In this document: positions 51,456-61,881 of the stretch, piece by piece
Numbering within the stretch: the stretch's first letter is position 1
How the letters are laid out: each line of letters opens with the position of its first letter
From: Symbiodinium natans
Taxonomy: Eukaryota; Sar; Dinophyceae; Suessiales; Symbiodiniaceae
Direction of reading: 5' to 3'
Assembly: GCA_905221605.1 (NCBI GenBank)
Contig: CAJNDS010002190.1
Span: forward strand, 349,338-413,337
Length of the DNA: 64,000 bases
Notes under the pieces: model-generated
The model's input: only the letters and a program-made list of their open reading frames with translations
What the model was told of the DNA's origin: nothing
Database searches by the model: none
Program-made: the position numbers and the translations under genes

Positions 51456-51905
51456 TAGTGGGAAGGGGGGGGCGCGGGGAGCGCGAGGAAGGGGCGGGTG
51501 GGGCAATTTAGAGGATCAGGTGGGTTGAATATTTGGCCTTCACAAAGCCGTGTACGCAAGGGGGGGTTCGGGGGATTCGCCCGAAACCGTAAACCCTAGA
51601 ACCCTAAATCCCTAAACCCCGAAAACCCTGAGCCCTAAAGCCCTAAACCCTAAACTCTAAAACCCTCAAGCCTCTGAACCCTGACCCTAAACTACCCTAA
51701 ACCCTAAACCCTAAACCCTAAACCCTAAACCCTAAACCCTAAACCCTAAACCCTAAACCCCTAGCCTCCCGCAGCTCGCAATCGGAGGAGCCCGTATCCA
51801 CCAGCGCCCGGCGCACGACCTTAGCTACCCCTGAAGCCAATAAGTCTTTAAGGTCCCTAAACCCTAAACCCTAAACCTAAACCCTAAACCCTAAGGCTTT
51901 CGTCT
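51456..51905 (-). repeat. CCCTAAA arrays and GC-rich island
   Basis: GC-rich unique DNA at 51456-51580; degenerate then clean CCCTAAA units at 51590-51758; a short array at 51857-51893. No gene recognised. Confidence 0.8.
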
Positions 51906-52130
51906 ATGCCCTCACACGGCCAGCCGTTTAGGCCGAGCTGTGGAAGAAATGGCACAAAAGGAGACCTCGCACGCCGCAAGTCATCTCATCACGCGATGTG
52001 CGGCTTCTTCGAAGGTGTCTCCGCAGCTGCTTTTGATAGGCCGGCGGAAGCTGGAAAGCGCGTGCTGCTTGCTTGGTCCCCCAGGAGTTGCCTAGGAAAT
52101 CAGGTGCATTTCTGGCCTTTGGGGTTTTGA
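51906..52130 (+). CDS. Hypothetical ORF, 74 codons, unknown function
   Basis: The frame starts at an ATG (51906-51908) directly after a telomeric array. It begins MPSHGQPFRPSCGRNGTKGD and includes VSAAAFDRPAEAGKRVLLAW, which looks protein-like. A minus frame of 72 codons from GTG overlaps most of it. No family, start context or neighbour supports a function. It may be an exon remnant or a chance frame. Confidence 0.2.
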   Translation: MPSHGQPFRPSCGRNGTKGDLARRKSSHHAMCGFFEGVSAAAFDRPAEAGKRVLLAWSPRSCLGNQVHFWPLGF

Positions 52131-52159
52131 AGGCTTGGGGGCCCACTCAACCACAAAAC

Positions 52160-52502
52160 CTAAACCCAAAAACCCTAAGGGCCTAAGCCCGAAACCCCTA
52201 AACCCCTAAACCCCTAAACCCCTAAACCCCTAAACCCTAAACCCTAAACCCCTAAACCCCAAACCCCAAACCCCAAACCCCGAACCCCGAACCCCGAAAC
52301 CCAACCCGACAATCCTGAGCGCCCACCCCGGGCGCCCCACCACGGTTTGGCCTTCCGTATCCCCGGCCCGGCGGAACTCAGCCTTTGGGGTTCAGGGTTT
52401 TAGGGTTTAGGGTGTAGGGTTTAGGGTTTAGGGTTTAGGGTTTAAAGACATTGAGGGTTTAGGGTTTAGGGTTCAGGGTTCAGGGTTTAGGCCTTAGGCA
52501 TT
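52160..52502. repeat. CCCCTAAA/CCCCAAA then TTTAGGG arrays
   Basis: Octamer CCCCTAAA and heptamer CCCCAAA and CCCCGAA blocks at 52190-52310; TTTAGGG/TTCAGGG units at 52390-52495. The 80 bp between are GC-rich unique DNA. Confidence 0.9.
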
Positions 52503-52640
52503 TTGCTTGCGTTGAGAGAGTTTAGAGAGAAGCCCCTGCTTCAAGGTTCTGGGGTGCAGCTGCTAAATGCAGCAAGTAAGGAAGCCAAGCAGGACGATGA
52601 CTGCAACCTTCTGCAAGGTGCGTATGACTCCAACCTCATG
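52503..52640 (+). other. Exon-like open segment ending at a GTAAGG site
   Basis: The reading frame contains FREKPLLQGSGVQLLNAASK and then EAKQDDDCNLLQGAYDSNLM. It is protein-like and uninterrupted. It ends with CTCATG directly followed by GTAAGG (52641-52646), a good match to a 5-prime splice site, and a TTTAGGCCTTAG acceptor-like sequence precedes it at 52485-52499. There is no ATG at its start. An internal exon or a gene relic is possible; family not recognised. Confidence 0.33.
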
Positions 52641-52815
52641 GTAAGGTACTCATATACCCTACACCTGAAGCCCCAACTCGAAATCCTCCTGTAAGGCACT
52701 TATAACCCCCACGAACAGAACTACCCGTGAACCTCCCGGTCGAACCCCGAAAAACGTAAGGCCCGCAGTTGCCAAAGGCCTCTTCCTTCAGACATTGCTT
52801 CCGCAGTCTGTAATC

Positions 52816-52937
52816 TTAGGGTAGTCACATGGTCCCTTAATATGACCTTACATACCCTCTACAAATTAAGGGCCCATACTTCAGAACCCTTTAAAGGAGG
52901 TAAGGGACCATATTGAGGGCTCATGTAACTACCCTAA
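52816..52937. mobile_element. MITE-like element, family M2, long copy
   Basis: TTAGGGTAGTCACATGGTCC (52816-52835) pairs with the right end (52917-52937, containing CATGTAACTACCCTAA). The interior contains TTACATACCCTCTACAAA, shared with the partial copy at 56734-56830. 122 bp, non-coding. Confidence 0.7.
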
Positions 52938-52987
52938 CATTCGAAGTCCCCCCAAACACCCTACAGCAAGCCTTCGAGTTGTCCAGC

Positions 52988-53092
52988 TTAGGGTTTAGGG
53001 TTTAGGGTTAGGGTTTAGGGTTTTGGGGCTTAGGGCTTAGGGCTTAGGGCTTAGGGCTTAGGGCTTAGGGCTTAGGGCTTAGGGCTTAGGGT
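52988..53092 (+). repeat. TTTAGGG then GCTTAGG array
   Basis: Four TTTAGGG-type units followed by ten nearly identical GCTTAGG units. Confidence 0.95.
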
Positions 53093-53443
53093 CCCCCCGA
53101 CATTCCACCCTGGCCTGAAGAATCGCTTCTCCCGAAGACTCAACCCTCCCTCCAATAAATGTTCCTGCCTTTGCAGGATTGGCAGGATTCCTGGCACTTT
53201 GCGTTCCTTGTCCTGCTACTTTGTGAAGTGCGTGTCGCGTTTTTTGTGAGGTTTACTACAACCGCTTCCCCAAGATCCACCCGAAGCCCTCAACCTTCAA
53301 CGTGCAAAACCACGAAGACCCGGCCCCCCCCCCCCCCCATTTTGGTGGTCGAAAGGCCGCTGGGCCTCGACAAAGGTCAGGGGCGAGCTGGCCGCCGAGT
53401 GCGGCGCCGCGGCAGCTTCGGCCTTATCTTAATAGGATCCTTA
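53093..53443. other. Unique island with a C15 tract
   Basis: C15 at 53324-53338. A 97-codon frame (53159-53452) has a hydrophobic start region but is cut through by the C tract; it is not recognised. Confidence 0.4.
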
Positions 53444-53545
53444 AGGGTTTAGGGTTTAGGGTTTAGGGTTTAGGGTTTAGGGTTTAGGGTTTAGGGTTTA
53501 GGGTTTAGGGTTTAGCGTTTAGGGTTTAGGGTTTAGGGTTTAGGG
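53444..53545 (+). repeat. TTTAGGG array, about 14 units
   Basis: Clean heptamers with one TTTAGCG unit. Confidence 0.95.
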
Positions 53546-54534
53546 TAGCTAGGGAACCTTATGGAAGCTTCGGGAGCCTTGGGGAGTAGTGGGGAGTGTT
53601 CGGGAAGCTTGGGTTACTTACCCGCCCTTCGAACCCCCCTCCCTCAAGGACCCTATACTTATTTTGGGCGTTAAGGGTTTAGGGTTAGGGGTTGAGAGCT
53701 GAGAGTTAGTAGGTTTGCTTCTTTTGGGGGCTTTTTTGGGCTTGGTGTAGGATTCTAAGGCGCCTTCTTGCAGCTGCGACAGCAACGGCCTTATTTCTGG
53801 GGGGCCTGTGTGTTGGCTTCATTTGGGGGGGGGGGGGGGGTGAGGAGTCTTGAAAGTTAAGAAACCTGGAAGCTCTTCCGTTTAGGTTTTCTTTTTTAAC
53901 GCTGAGAAACCTTGTTTTGGGCCTATGTTTGGCGGCTATAACCCTAAACCCTTCATGAGCCTTACTTGCAACTCCGCGTACCTTTGTATCTACCCATGAA
54001 CCCTTCAAGGGCCCAAGAGACCGAACACGAGGCAAGCTGGCCCCTTTCATCCACCCAAATAGAATTTTCTTCGGGTTTGGGGTTTCGGGTTTCGGGCTGT
54101 GGGTTTATGAGTTCGGGCTTAAGGTTTAGGATTTCGAGTGCTGCAGAAGAGGCGAATCTTTGCAGGAGCACTTGTTCAGATGGTCTCCCCAACCCTCCCT
54201 AAGCCCTAAACCCAAACTGGAATCTGGGGGGCTGCCGTACGAGTGGCCGACCGCCCTGGCGGGAGTGGCAAGGGAACAGCGGTCCTGAGCGTGCGGGTTT
54301 ATGGTTTGGGGTTTGGGGTTTAAGGTTTACCCAGCAGTGATATGGAGGTTTCCGAATTTAGGGGTACCTTATGGGGCCCTTATTTTTAGGGAATCTTATT
54401 ATTTGGGATTCGATTATTATAGGGGTCCCTTGTTTTTGTAAACTCCCGTATTGCTTTCTTCAATCAGAGACCGTCATACTTTCAAGTTGCATACAAGTAC
54501 ATGCTATGCCATTTCGGCCTTAGGGTTCGGCGTT
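53546..54534. other. Unique island with scattered telomeric units and a G16 tract
   Basis: G16 at 53825-53840. Degenerate TTTAGGG and TTTCGGG units near 53680, 54075 and 54300. Overlapping frames over 53706-54202 are not recognised. Confidence 0.5.
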
Positions 54535-55285
54535 ACCCTAAACCCCTAAACCCCTAAACCACTGAACCCCTGAACCCTAAACCCTAGACCCTAAACCCCT
54601 AAACCCTCAGAAGCAGCCGTGGTTGTGGGTTCGTGTTGCCCTAAACCCAAAACCCAAAACCCAAAACCAAAACCCTAAACCCTAAACCCTAAACCCTAAA
54701 CCCAAGCCCCTAAAACACAGCCCTCTGGAGCCCCTCAAGGCCAAGACCCTTTGCGAGGGGTTTAGGGCTTAGGGCGAAACACAGAAATTTAGGGTTTAAG
54801 GTGTAGGGTCTAGGGTTTAGGGTTCAGGGTTCAGGTTTAGGGTTTAGGGTTTAGGGTTCAGGGTTCAGGGTTCAGGGTTCAGGGTTCAGGGTTCAGGGTT
54901 TAGGGTTTTGGGTTTAGGGTTGAAGGTTTAGGGTTTAGGGTTTAGGGTTTAGGGTTTAGGGTTTAGGGTTTAGGGTTTAGGGTTTAGGGGCTTAGGGTTT
55001 AGGGTTTAGGGTTTAGGAAGCAAGCCCATAGCAGGGGCGCCTGGGACTTTGCAGGAACTTCGCTGGCGGCCTGGGGTCTCCTGCCGTCCGGGCACTCGGT
55101 TAGGTGTTTAGGTTGATACCTGGTTTTTGGCAGCTAGGGTTTAGGGTTTAGGGTTTAGGGTTTAGGGTTTAGGGTTTAGGGTTTAGGGTTCAGGGTTTAG
55201 GGTTTGGGGTTTGGGGTTTGGGGTGTGGGGTGTGGGGTGTGGGGTGTGGGGTTTGGGGTTTGGGGTGTGGGGTTTGGGTTAAGGG
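54535..55285. repeat. Telomeric arrays: CCCTAAA, then TTCAGGG/TTTAGGG, then TTTGGGG/GTGTGGG
   Basis: CCCTAAA units with a CCCAAAA block at 54535-54710. Plus arrays lie at 54790-55018, including a homogeneous TTCAGGG block at about 54855-54900. A further array at 55137-55285 ends in GGTGTGG heptamers. Unique DNA at 55019-55136. Confidence 0.9.
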
Positions 55286-55934
55286 TCAGTCTCATTCTGT
55301 ACCCTTGTACCACAGAAAGGGGTTGGAGCTCAAAGGGAGGGCATCACGGCGGAAGGTCACCATTCGTGGGTACTTGTGAGGAACCAGTCGGGCAGGAAGA
55401 ACCTGAACCCTAAAGGTTAACCTCGAAAAATAGCTCTTGACCCTAAATCTGAAGCCCATATAATCGCAAAGCCCTAAGCCAAAAGCCCGAAACCCGAAAC
55501 CCCATTCTGCTCATACCCCCCCCCCCCCCCCCTATCTACCCGGAAGGCCCAGGGTTCAGGGTTTAGGGGTTAGAGGGCTTTAGGGGCTTTGGGGTTTAGG
55601 GTTTGGGGCTTAGGGCTTAGGGCTTGGGGCCTAGGGGGGTTTAGGGGTTGAGGGAGATTGGGGGAGTGTAGGGTCTACGGTTTTTGCAGGCCTATTTTCA
55701 GACCAAGTAAGGAAAAACTGGAAAAGCAAAATGGCTTGCTTGTTACAAGGCATAGAAGAAAGGGGCGCATGATGGCTCGAAACCTAAGGGCCCATACTGA
55801 GGCCTAAAGCCTGAACCCGAAACCCTGCAAACCTATAAGCTTCATAAGCCCTAAAGCCCCCAAACAACCAAACAAACGAGTGACACACCAAAGCCCCAAA
55901 CCCCAAACTCCCTAAACCCTCAACGCCAAACCCC
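55286..55934. other. Unique islands with a C17 tract and degenerate units
   Basis: C17 at 55516-55532. TTTAGGG/GCTTAGG-like units at 55550-55640. No recognised gene. Confidence 0.5.
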
Positions 55935-56435
55935 AAACTCAATAGAGGGAGAGAGCGAGAGCGAGAGCGAGAGAGAGAGAGAGAGATAGAGCTAATAACA
56001 ATAATAATCAGAATAATGATAATAACAATACAAAATAATAACACAGTCATATTAATGATGATGATAACAGTAATAATAGTAATAATAGTCATAATGGTAA
56101 TAATAGTAATAATAGTAATAATAGTAATAATAGTAATAATAGTAATAATAGCAATAATAGTAATAATAGTAATAATAGTAATACTAGTAATAATAGTAAT
56201 AATAATAGTAATAATAGCAATAATAGTAATAATAGTAATAATAGTAATAATAGTAATAGTAATAATAATAGTAATAATAATAATAATAGTAATAATAGTA
56301 ATAATAGTAATAATAGTAATAATAGTAATAATAGTAATAATAGTAATAATAGGAATAGTAATAATAGTAATAGTAGTAATAGCAGTAATAATAGTAATAA
56401 TAGCAATAATAGTAATAATAGTAATAATGAGAAGA
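55935..56435 (+). repeat. (GA)n then (AATAATAGT)n microsatellite
   Basis: A GAGAGC/GAGAGA tract lies at 55942-55990. About 440 bp of AATAATAGT nonamers follows, with ATG, AGC and CTAG interruptions. Long ITI, LLL and VII-type frames on both strands are repeat translations; apparent membrane helices are not real. Confidence 0.97.
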
Positions 56436-56733
56436 ATAATCAGTCTGAAACAGACCCCGGGCCGTCCTCCAGCTGCGTAGCGGTGCACAGCACAAACACC
56501 CGCCTGAGGCTTCAGCGTTTTCACACGTCTTTAGGGTTTGCTTAGGGTCTCTTTAGGGGGTTTCTAGAGGGTCTTAAGGGCTTTTAGGGTTCTGTAGGGC
56601 TCTTAGGGTACTTAGGGCGTTTAGGCTTTTGTTAGGGCGTTTAGGGCCTTTAGGGCTTCTAAGGACCTGGAGACATGTAGGGTTTCAGCGCTTTCGGGGA
56701 CTAGGAGGTTCCTTTTGAGTCGGTTTAAGGCTG
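56436..56733. other. Unique island with loose CTTTAGGG-like units
   Basis: Irregular AGGGYNNTTAGGG spacings of 9-15 bp at 56530-56650. No gene recognised. Confidence 0.5.
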
Positions 56734-56830
56734 ACATAGTCCCTTAGTGTGGGCCCTTAAACGGGGAACTCTTTTATGCCCCTTACATACCCTGCAAAAC
56801 CCAAAGGCCGTACTTAAGAACCCTTTAGGC
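56734..56830. mobile_element. MITE-like element, family M2, partial copy
   Basis: CATAGTCCCTTAGTGTGGGC aligns with the inner left arm of 52816-52937. The alignment continues through CTTACATACCCTGCAAAA to GAACCCTTTAGG. The right arm is missing. Confidence 0.55.
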
Positions 56831-56870
56831 TTTGGATTCAAGGTGTAGGGCTCAGCGTACCTGCGAAATA

Positions 56871-56960
56871 CTATGTGGGTAGTTCTCTCACTTCATCTCG
56901 GCACCTTATAGACAAGGACCCCCCAAAAAGGGACCCTAACTTAGAGAACTATCCATGTAG
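56871..56960. mobile_element. MITE-like element, family M6
   Basis: CTATGTGGGTAGTTCTCT (56871-56888) and AGAGAACTATCCATGTAG (56943-56960) are imperfect inverted repeats. In reverse complement the right half closely matches 61206-61275, so two copies lie in opposite orientation. 90 bp, non-coding. Confidence 0.65.
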
Positions 56961-57684
56961 GAATAACAAAGGTGTTTGCTGCAAGGGGTATGATTACAAG
57001 GGAACCGAAACACAATGGACTTCCAAGCACACCTTAGTAAAGGCCTAAGTGCACCTTCATGTGGGACTAGGTAAGCTCTACACCCTTTAGAACCCTCAAC
57101 CCCCAAACCCCAAGCGTAAACCCTGCACCCACCCTTTTTAAAGATCCTTAAGGTAGTCTACGGGCCATCTTAGAAGTATGTGGTAGCGGCAGCGGGTTCT
57201 GGTCGAATACTTTCAGCCCTAAAACCCGCAGCGTCCGTAGCGCTTGTAAACCCTGAACCCTACATCCGTAAACAAACCCCCACACCCCCCCAAACCCTAA
57301 ACCCACAGCCCCGAAGCCCTAAACCCTAGACCCGAAACCCTAAACTGAGCCCGTGGCAACGCGGAGCACCGCTCGAAAAAGGCCCATGCCGCAACAAGGG
57401 AAGTTGGGGGGGAGGTTCAGGGCCTCCTCCCCTTAACAGGGAACCCGGGTTTGGGATTTAGGGTTTGGGTTAAGGGTTGAGGCTTGAGGCTTGAGGGGTT
57501 AGGATATCCCTTCATGCAGCATAAGTATGTCCATAGGGTCCTATTCTGGGGGGCATATTGTTGGGGGTGGGTATCCTCAACCCTAAACCCTAAACCCTAA
57601 ACCCTGAACCCGAAAGCCCCTAAAAGAAGGAGAAGCGCAATTGAAGCCTTGGGAAACACCAGGTTGGTGGCTTGGCTTGGTAGG
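56961..57684. other. Unique islands with short CCCTAAA runs
   Basis: CCCTAAA-like units at 57285-57345 and 57580-57612. The rest is unique and gene-free as far as I can see. Confidence 0.5.
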
Positions 57685-57905
57685 GTTTTAGGGTTTAGGG
57701 TTTAGGGTTTAGGGTTTAGGGTTTACGGTTTAGGGTTTACGGTTTAGGGTTTAGGGTTTAGGGTTTTCGGTTTAGGGTTCTAGGGTTCTAGGGTTTTAGG
57801 GTTTAGGGTTTAGGGTTTAGATTCGGGGGTGAGGCTTCTCGGTCGGGTTGACAGTGATGGTGCTTCCTTGGGGCTTGTAGGGTTTAGGGTTTAGGGTTTA
57901 GGGGT
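57685..57905 (+). repeat. TTTAGGG array and short outlier
   Basis: About 20 units with TTTACGG and TTCTAGGG variants at 57685-57820, and three units at 57881-57902. Confidence 0.9.
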
Positions 57906-58588
57906 TCAATCTTTATGTGCAGTCTGCTACCTACACGCTTGAACAACCTCCATGTACGCCCCGAAGCGCGTTGCGGAGCTTGAGAACCATTGCCGGCACA
58001 CGCTCCTCACAGCTCCAACTGAGACGGCGACATGAGACTCCCTGAGCCCCTAAACCACTAAGCCCGAAACCCTCAACCCCTAAACCCTCAAGCCCTCAAC
58101 CCCTAAACCCTAAACCCCTAAACCCCTAAACCCTCAACCCCTAAACCCCTAAATTCTAGACCCTAAACCTGCAACACCCAACCCTAAACCCTGGTTCAGG
58201 GGCTTTGGGTCAGGGCTGGGGCTCGGCTTGCAAGGCTTCATGATGTGTGGATCTGTTTCAGGGTTTAGGTTTTGGGGTTTAGGTCGTAGGGTTACTCATA
58301 GGGGAATGCAGGGAGGCGGCTTTTGGCGGGGCGGGGTTTCGCGTAAAGGGTGTGGTCCAAACGGTTGGGGTTTAGGGTTTGGGGTTTGGGGTTTAGGGTT
58401 TAGGGTTAGGGTTTAGGCTTCAGGGTAGTTCTGGGGCTTGGGGGGGGAGGGGGGGTTCATGGTTCTTTTGGGCTCTGGGACGCGGAGCTGCAACGAGCCT
58501 GGACCAAGTGGCTCCACAGCCGTGGCCCATGCCGCACCTGTCACTGGCAGTGAGGACGACAAGAGAACCCAAGAGAAGGAAAGGATCT
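57906..58588. repeat. CCCCTAAA/CCCTCAA mosaic and unique islands
   Basis: CCCCTAAA, CCCTCAA and CCCTAAA units at 58040-58195; TTTAGGG/TTTGGGG units at 58365-58420; a G-rich stretch at 58437-58455. No gene recognised. Confidence 0.75.
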
Positions 58589-58784
58589 AGGGTTTAGGGT
58601 TTAGGGTTTAGGGTGTAGGGTTTAGGGTTTAGGGTTTAGGGTTTAGGGTTTAGGGTTTAGGGTTTAGGGTTTAGGGTGTAGAGTTTAGAGTTTAGGGTTT
58701 AGGGTTTAGGGTTTAGGGTTTAGGGTTTAGGGTTTAGGGTTTAGGGTTTAGGGTTTAGGGTTTAGGGTTTAGGGCTTAGGGCTG
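58589..58784 (+). repeat. TTTAGGG array, about 27 units, flanked by AGGATCT
   Basis: Clean array with a few GTGTAGG and TTTAGAG units. The heptamer AGGATCT occurs at both borders (58582-58588 and 58785-58791), a possible 7-bp target duplication. Confidence 0.95.
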
Positions 58785-58791
58785 AGGATCT

Positions 58792-59560
58792 TTGTCTTAG
58801 GGCTTAGGGCTTCGGGTTAAGAGGTTGGGGAGGGACCAGACAGCAAAACCCCCAATCGCCGACCCCTGAAGGCTGCTCTTGAGTTTTAGGGCCTTGGTAC
58901 CAACCTTCCTACAAGGGAGTCTACCTTTTGTACCCTTGGGTTTGGGGACCCTTTTTAAAGATTTGTTAAGGGAATACAAGGCCATATTTGGAGCATATTC
59001 AGGGGAACGTTGAGGGGGTACGACCTTAGGGGTGCGAGTCTGAATCCCTTCCTACAACCGGGGGTCCTGGATGCAACATTCCGAAGGACGGGTGAAGGGT
59101 TCAGTGTCACTTCTTCCTTCACTGCTGAAGCAGAAGCGTGCTCGGACAGCTTCTTGTCCGAAGTCAGCCGTGTTGCGCGTCAGGAGATAGCAAAACAGGA
59201 ATGAGATTCAATCAGATGATTCTACTGGTTATTCAACTTAAAAAGCTACGAATATTGATAGCTACTTGGCTTGTCTTCACTGCAACAGAGGATTAAGTGT
59301 TTAGGGCTTTAGGGTTTCGAGTTTAGGCTTAGGGTTTTGGGGCTTGGGGTAATCATTCGCCGGCGCCGATCAGAGTGCTGCAGCACCTTGCAACTTGCCT
59401 AAAGGAGCCTCAGGACTCGTGGCCGGTCCTTCATATTTCTGTGGTGACCTTCATGACTTTGGGACACTGAATCTTAAACCCTAAACCCCGAAACTTAATC
59501 TTCCAGGCAACTCCCGAAGCCCACGTCTGGAAGCCGGCTTTGTGCCATTGTTTAGGCAAG
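58792..59560. other. Unique island
   Basis: Few telomeric units. A plus frame at 59010-59204 starts at TTG and ends with an acidic-basic region (SRVARQEIAKQE); composition is protein-like but unrecognised. An imperfect inverted pair (GGCCTTGGTACC / AAGGCC) spans about 58891-58984. Confidence 0.4.
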
Positions 59561-59575
59561 CCCCCCCCCCCCCCC
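59561..59575 (+). repeat. Poly-C tract (C15)
   Basis: An uninterrupted C homopolymer. Confidence 0.9.
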
Positions 59576-59748
59576 AGAGTTTAGGCTAGCCCCACCGCAC
59601 CCCCTCATACAGCCTAAACCCCAAACCCTGGTAACAGTTTCCTTGAGACCTCATCGTAGGGAGCGCCCAATTTATAATACTCATACTCGCTCAAGCCAGT
59701 GCTACTGTATAGGGGCCCAAAGTTTGTGCGCATGATTTTTTTTATGTA

Positions 59749-59753
59749 TTTTT

Positions 59754-59795
<42 letters not shown>
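59749..59795 (+). repeat. T15-G32 compound homopolymer
   Basis: T15 (59749-59763) is joined directly to G32 (59764-59795). An A-rich/T-rich region ATTTTTTTTATG precedes it. Confidence 0.95.
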
Positions 59796-59797
<2 letters not shown>

Positions 59798-60749
59798 TAC
59801 GGGTTTAGGGTCTGTATAGGTACGATTTCGCGGGGGTTCTTAGACATCAAGTCGCCCCGAGTTCTGCAGACCCACGATCACGCACATGTGGCCACAGGTT
59901 GAGGCGCCATGTCAGCCATGCTGCAGACATCACCCTTGCTTTGCTAGACCTGCAAAGATCAACCACCAGCTTGAGAGTCTCAGAAGCCTTGGCAGATGCT
60001 GCGCAACAGCGGAGTCAGCGGCAAGTACCCCTAAACCTTAAACTCTAAACCCTAAGCCCTAAAGCTGCGTGCAAGGACTCGGGAGCTGGAAGAGCTGATT
60101 TGAGGTCTTCCAGGGACTGCGATGATCTTGAGCTGCAAGAATAGTAGATGTCTCTGTTTTGTATTGCGCTCAGTTGTTCGACAAAAACGCCTATGTTACA
60201 ACGTACGACCATGTTACTATACTACAACGTATTACCCATGTTCCCAGTACTACTGCTCAGTCTTCCTAAACCCTAAACCCTAAACCCTAAACCCTGAACC
60301 CTAAACCCTAAACCCTCTCCCTCGACGAGCCTGCCGCGCGGCGATGGGCCACATCATGAAGCTGCGTACTCGAAGTTCCTAAACTAAAGCCCCTGCACAT
60401 CTGCAACCCCCCATGCGCCTAAGAGCAGAAACGTGCCGAGGGTCCACTTGGTTGCCTAGGGACGAGGCCTTCACAGACCTGACCTGCCAATAAATTGCGC
60501 ACCACTTCTTAGATTCAAGTTTGGAGAAGCCTTTGACACTCTTAAGCTCCTTCACCGTCGCGACCATGTAGACCCTAGACCCTAAAACCTTGAATCCTAA
60601 GCCTTTAGAATCCCTAAACCCTAGCCCTAAAACCTAAACCCTAAACCCTAAACCTTAAACCCTAAACCACATGAGCCTCAACATGGGCCAGTGCCCAGAG
60701 CCCAGCGCCCAGCCGCACGGCTTGAGCCAGCTGCGAGGTATGGACGGGG
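59796..60749. other. Unique islands with short CCCTAAA arrays
   Basis: A clean CCCTAAA array lies at 60265-60318 and a loose one at 60570-60668. Bases 60185-60250 contain a short direct repetition of CATGTTAC and ACAACGTA. No gene recognised. Confidence 0.6.
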
Positions 60750-61060
60750 GTTTAGGGTTCAGGGGTTTAGGGTTTAGGGTTTAGGGTTTGGGGTTTAGGG
60801 TTTCGGGTTTTGGGGTTTAGGGTTTAGGGTTTGGGGTTTAGGGTTTAGGGTTTGGGGTTTGGGCTTGGGGTTTGGGGTTCGGGCTTGGGGTTTGGGGTTT
60901 AGGGTTTCGGGTTTGGGGTTTGCGATTTAGGGGTTTCGGGTTTCGGGGTTTAGGGTTTGGGGTTTAGGGTTTAGGGTCAGGGGTTTCGGGTTTAGGGTAT
61001 GGGGTTTGGCTTTAGGGGTTTAGGGCTGGAGGTTTAGGGGTCCAGGGGTTTGGTTTACTT
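60750..61060 (+). repeat. TTTAGGG/TTTGGGG/TTTCGGG mosaic
   Basis: About 40 heptamers with frequent G and C substitutions at the fourth base. Less homogeneous than most arrays in the window. Confidence 0.9.
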
Positions 61061-61204
61061 TCACACTTGGGCTTGGGGGGTTTAGTGGGCTCTTGGGGTG
61101 TGGGTTGTCCTGCTTTGGAGGTTCGGGTTTGCCACTACGAGCATGTGCTTAGGCTACGGCCTCATACTCTTCGCCCCTTTATGTAGAAAAGAACTGGTCT
61201 CCGC

Positions 61205-61321
61205 AGGTACATGGGTAGTTCTCTAAGTTGGGGTCCTTTTTTGGGAGACCTCATTTCTAAAGGTGCCGTACTGTATGGGGACCCAGAAAAGGGGATCCTA
61301 ATTCGAGACCTGCCCATATCC
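61205..61321. mobile_element. MITE-like element, family M6, copy 2
   Basis: The left end TACATGGGTAGTTCTCTAAG (61208 onwards) and right end (about 61285-61318) are imperfect inverted repeats over about 32 bp. The left half matches the reverse complement of 56895-56960. Confidence 0.65.
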
Positions 61322-61585
61322 TTTCGAGTCTGCGGAATTCCCCTCCCATCTTAAGCCCTCATGAAGTCCCAAACCCTGAACCCCAAACCCGGAGCCCCAA
61401 ACTCCAAACCCTAAACTGAACCCCAGAACCGCAACCCTAAACCCTAGTGAACCCACACTTACGGTGCTTCTGGCTTGCCCTCTCCTGGGTTACGCGGCAC
61501 GTGCTGGGGATTCACAGCAAGGGGTCAAACTTGGACCCCTAAGCATGTACCCCCGAGAGGCCTAAGAGGTTTCCATAACATACTC
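61322..61585. other. Unique island with degenerate CCCTAAA units
   Basis: Loose CCCTAAA/CCCCAAA units at 61365-61450; unique DNA elsewhere. No gene recognised. Confidence 0.5.
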
Positions 61586-61756
61586 CTAATATGGCCCTTA
61601 TTCGCTTAGAGGATCTTTCCTTAGTAGCCCAGAAACCGTATTACAATAAGGGCACCTTTTTTTTGGTTGGTTCCTTCATAAGGGAACCAGAAAAAAGGAA
61701 AGGGTACCACTGGGCTACCAAGCTAATATGGCCCTTATTCGCTTAGAGGATCTTTC
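61586..61756. mobile_element. MITE-like element, family M4, flanked by 34-bp direct repeats
   Basis: The element proper (61620-61722, 103 bp) has ends CTTAGTAGCCCAG and CTGGGCTACCAAG, inverted repeats with one mismatch. It is flanked by a perfect 34-bp direct repeat (61586-61619 and 61723-61756). That is far longer than a normal target duplication. Confidence 0.8.
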
Positions 61757-61881
61757 AAAAGGGCACCCAAACAAAACCGTAGATATTCCAAGGAAAAATC
61801 CCAGCAAAGCAAGCGCGCTCTCCTCTCAGTGTGGGGGGAGGGGGGCTGATAGGCTAGTAGGATCCCAACAGCTACGTCAGA
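61757..61881. other. Unique island
   Basis: About 125 bp with a G-rich stretch near 61832; no feature. Confidence 0.4.

Noticed and set aside
55784-56524. 246-codon frame with apparent membrane helices (ITI, LLL)
   Set aside because: It is a translation of the AATAATAGT microsatellite; the hydrophobicity is a codon artefact.
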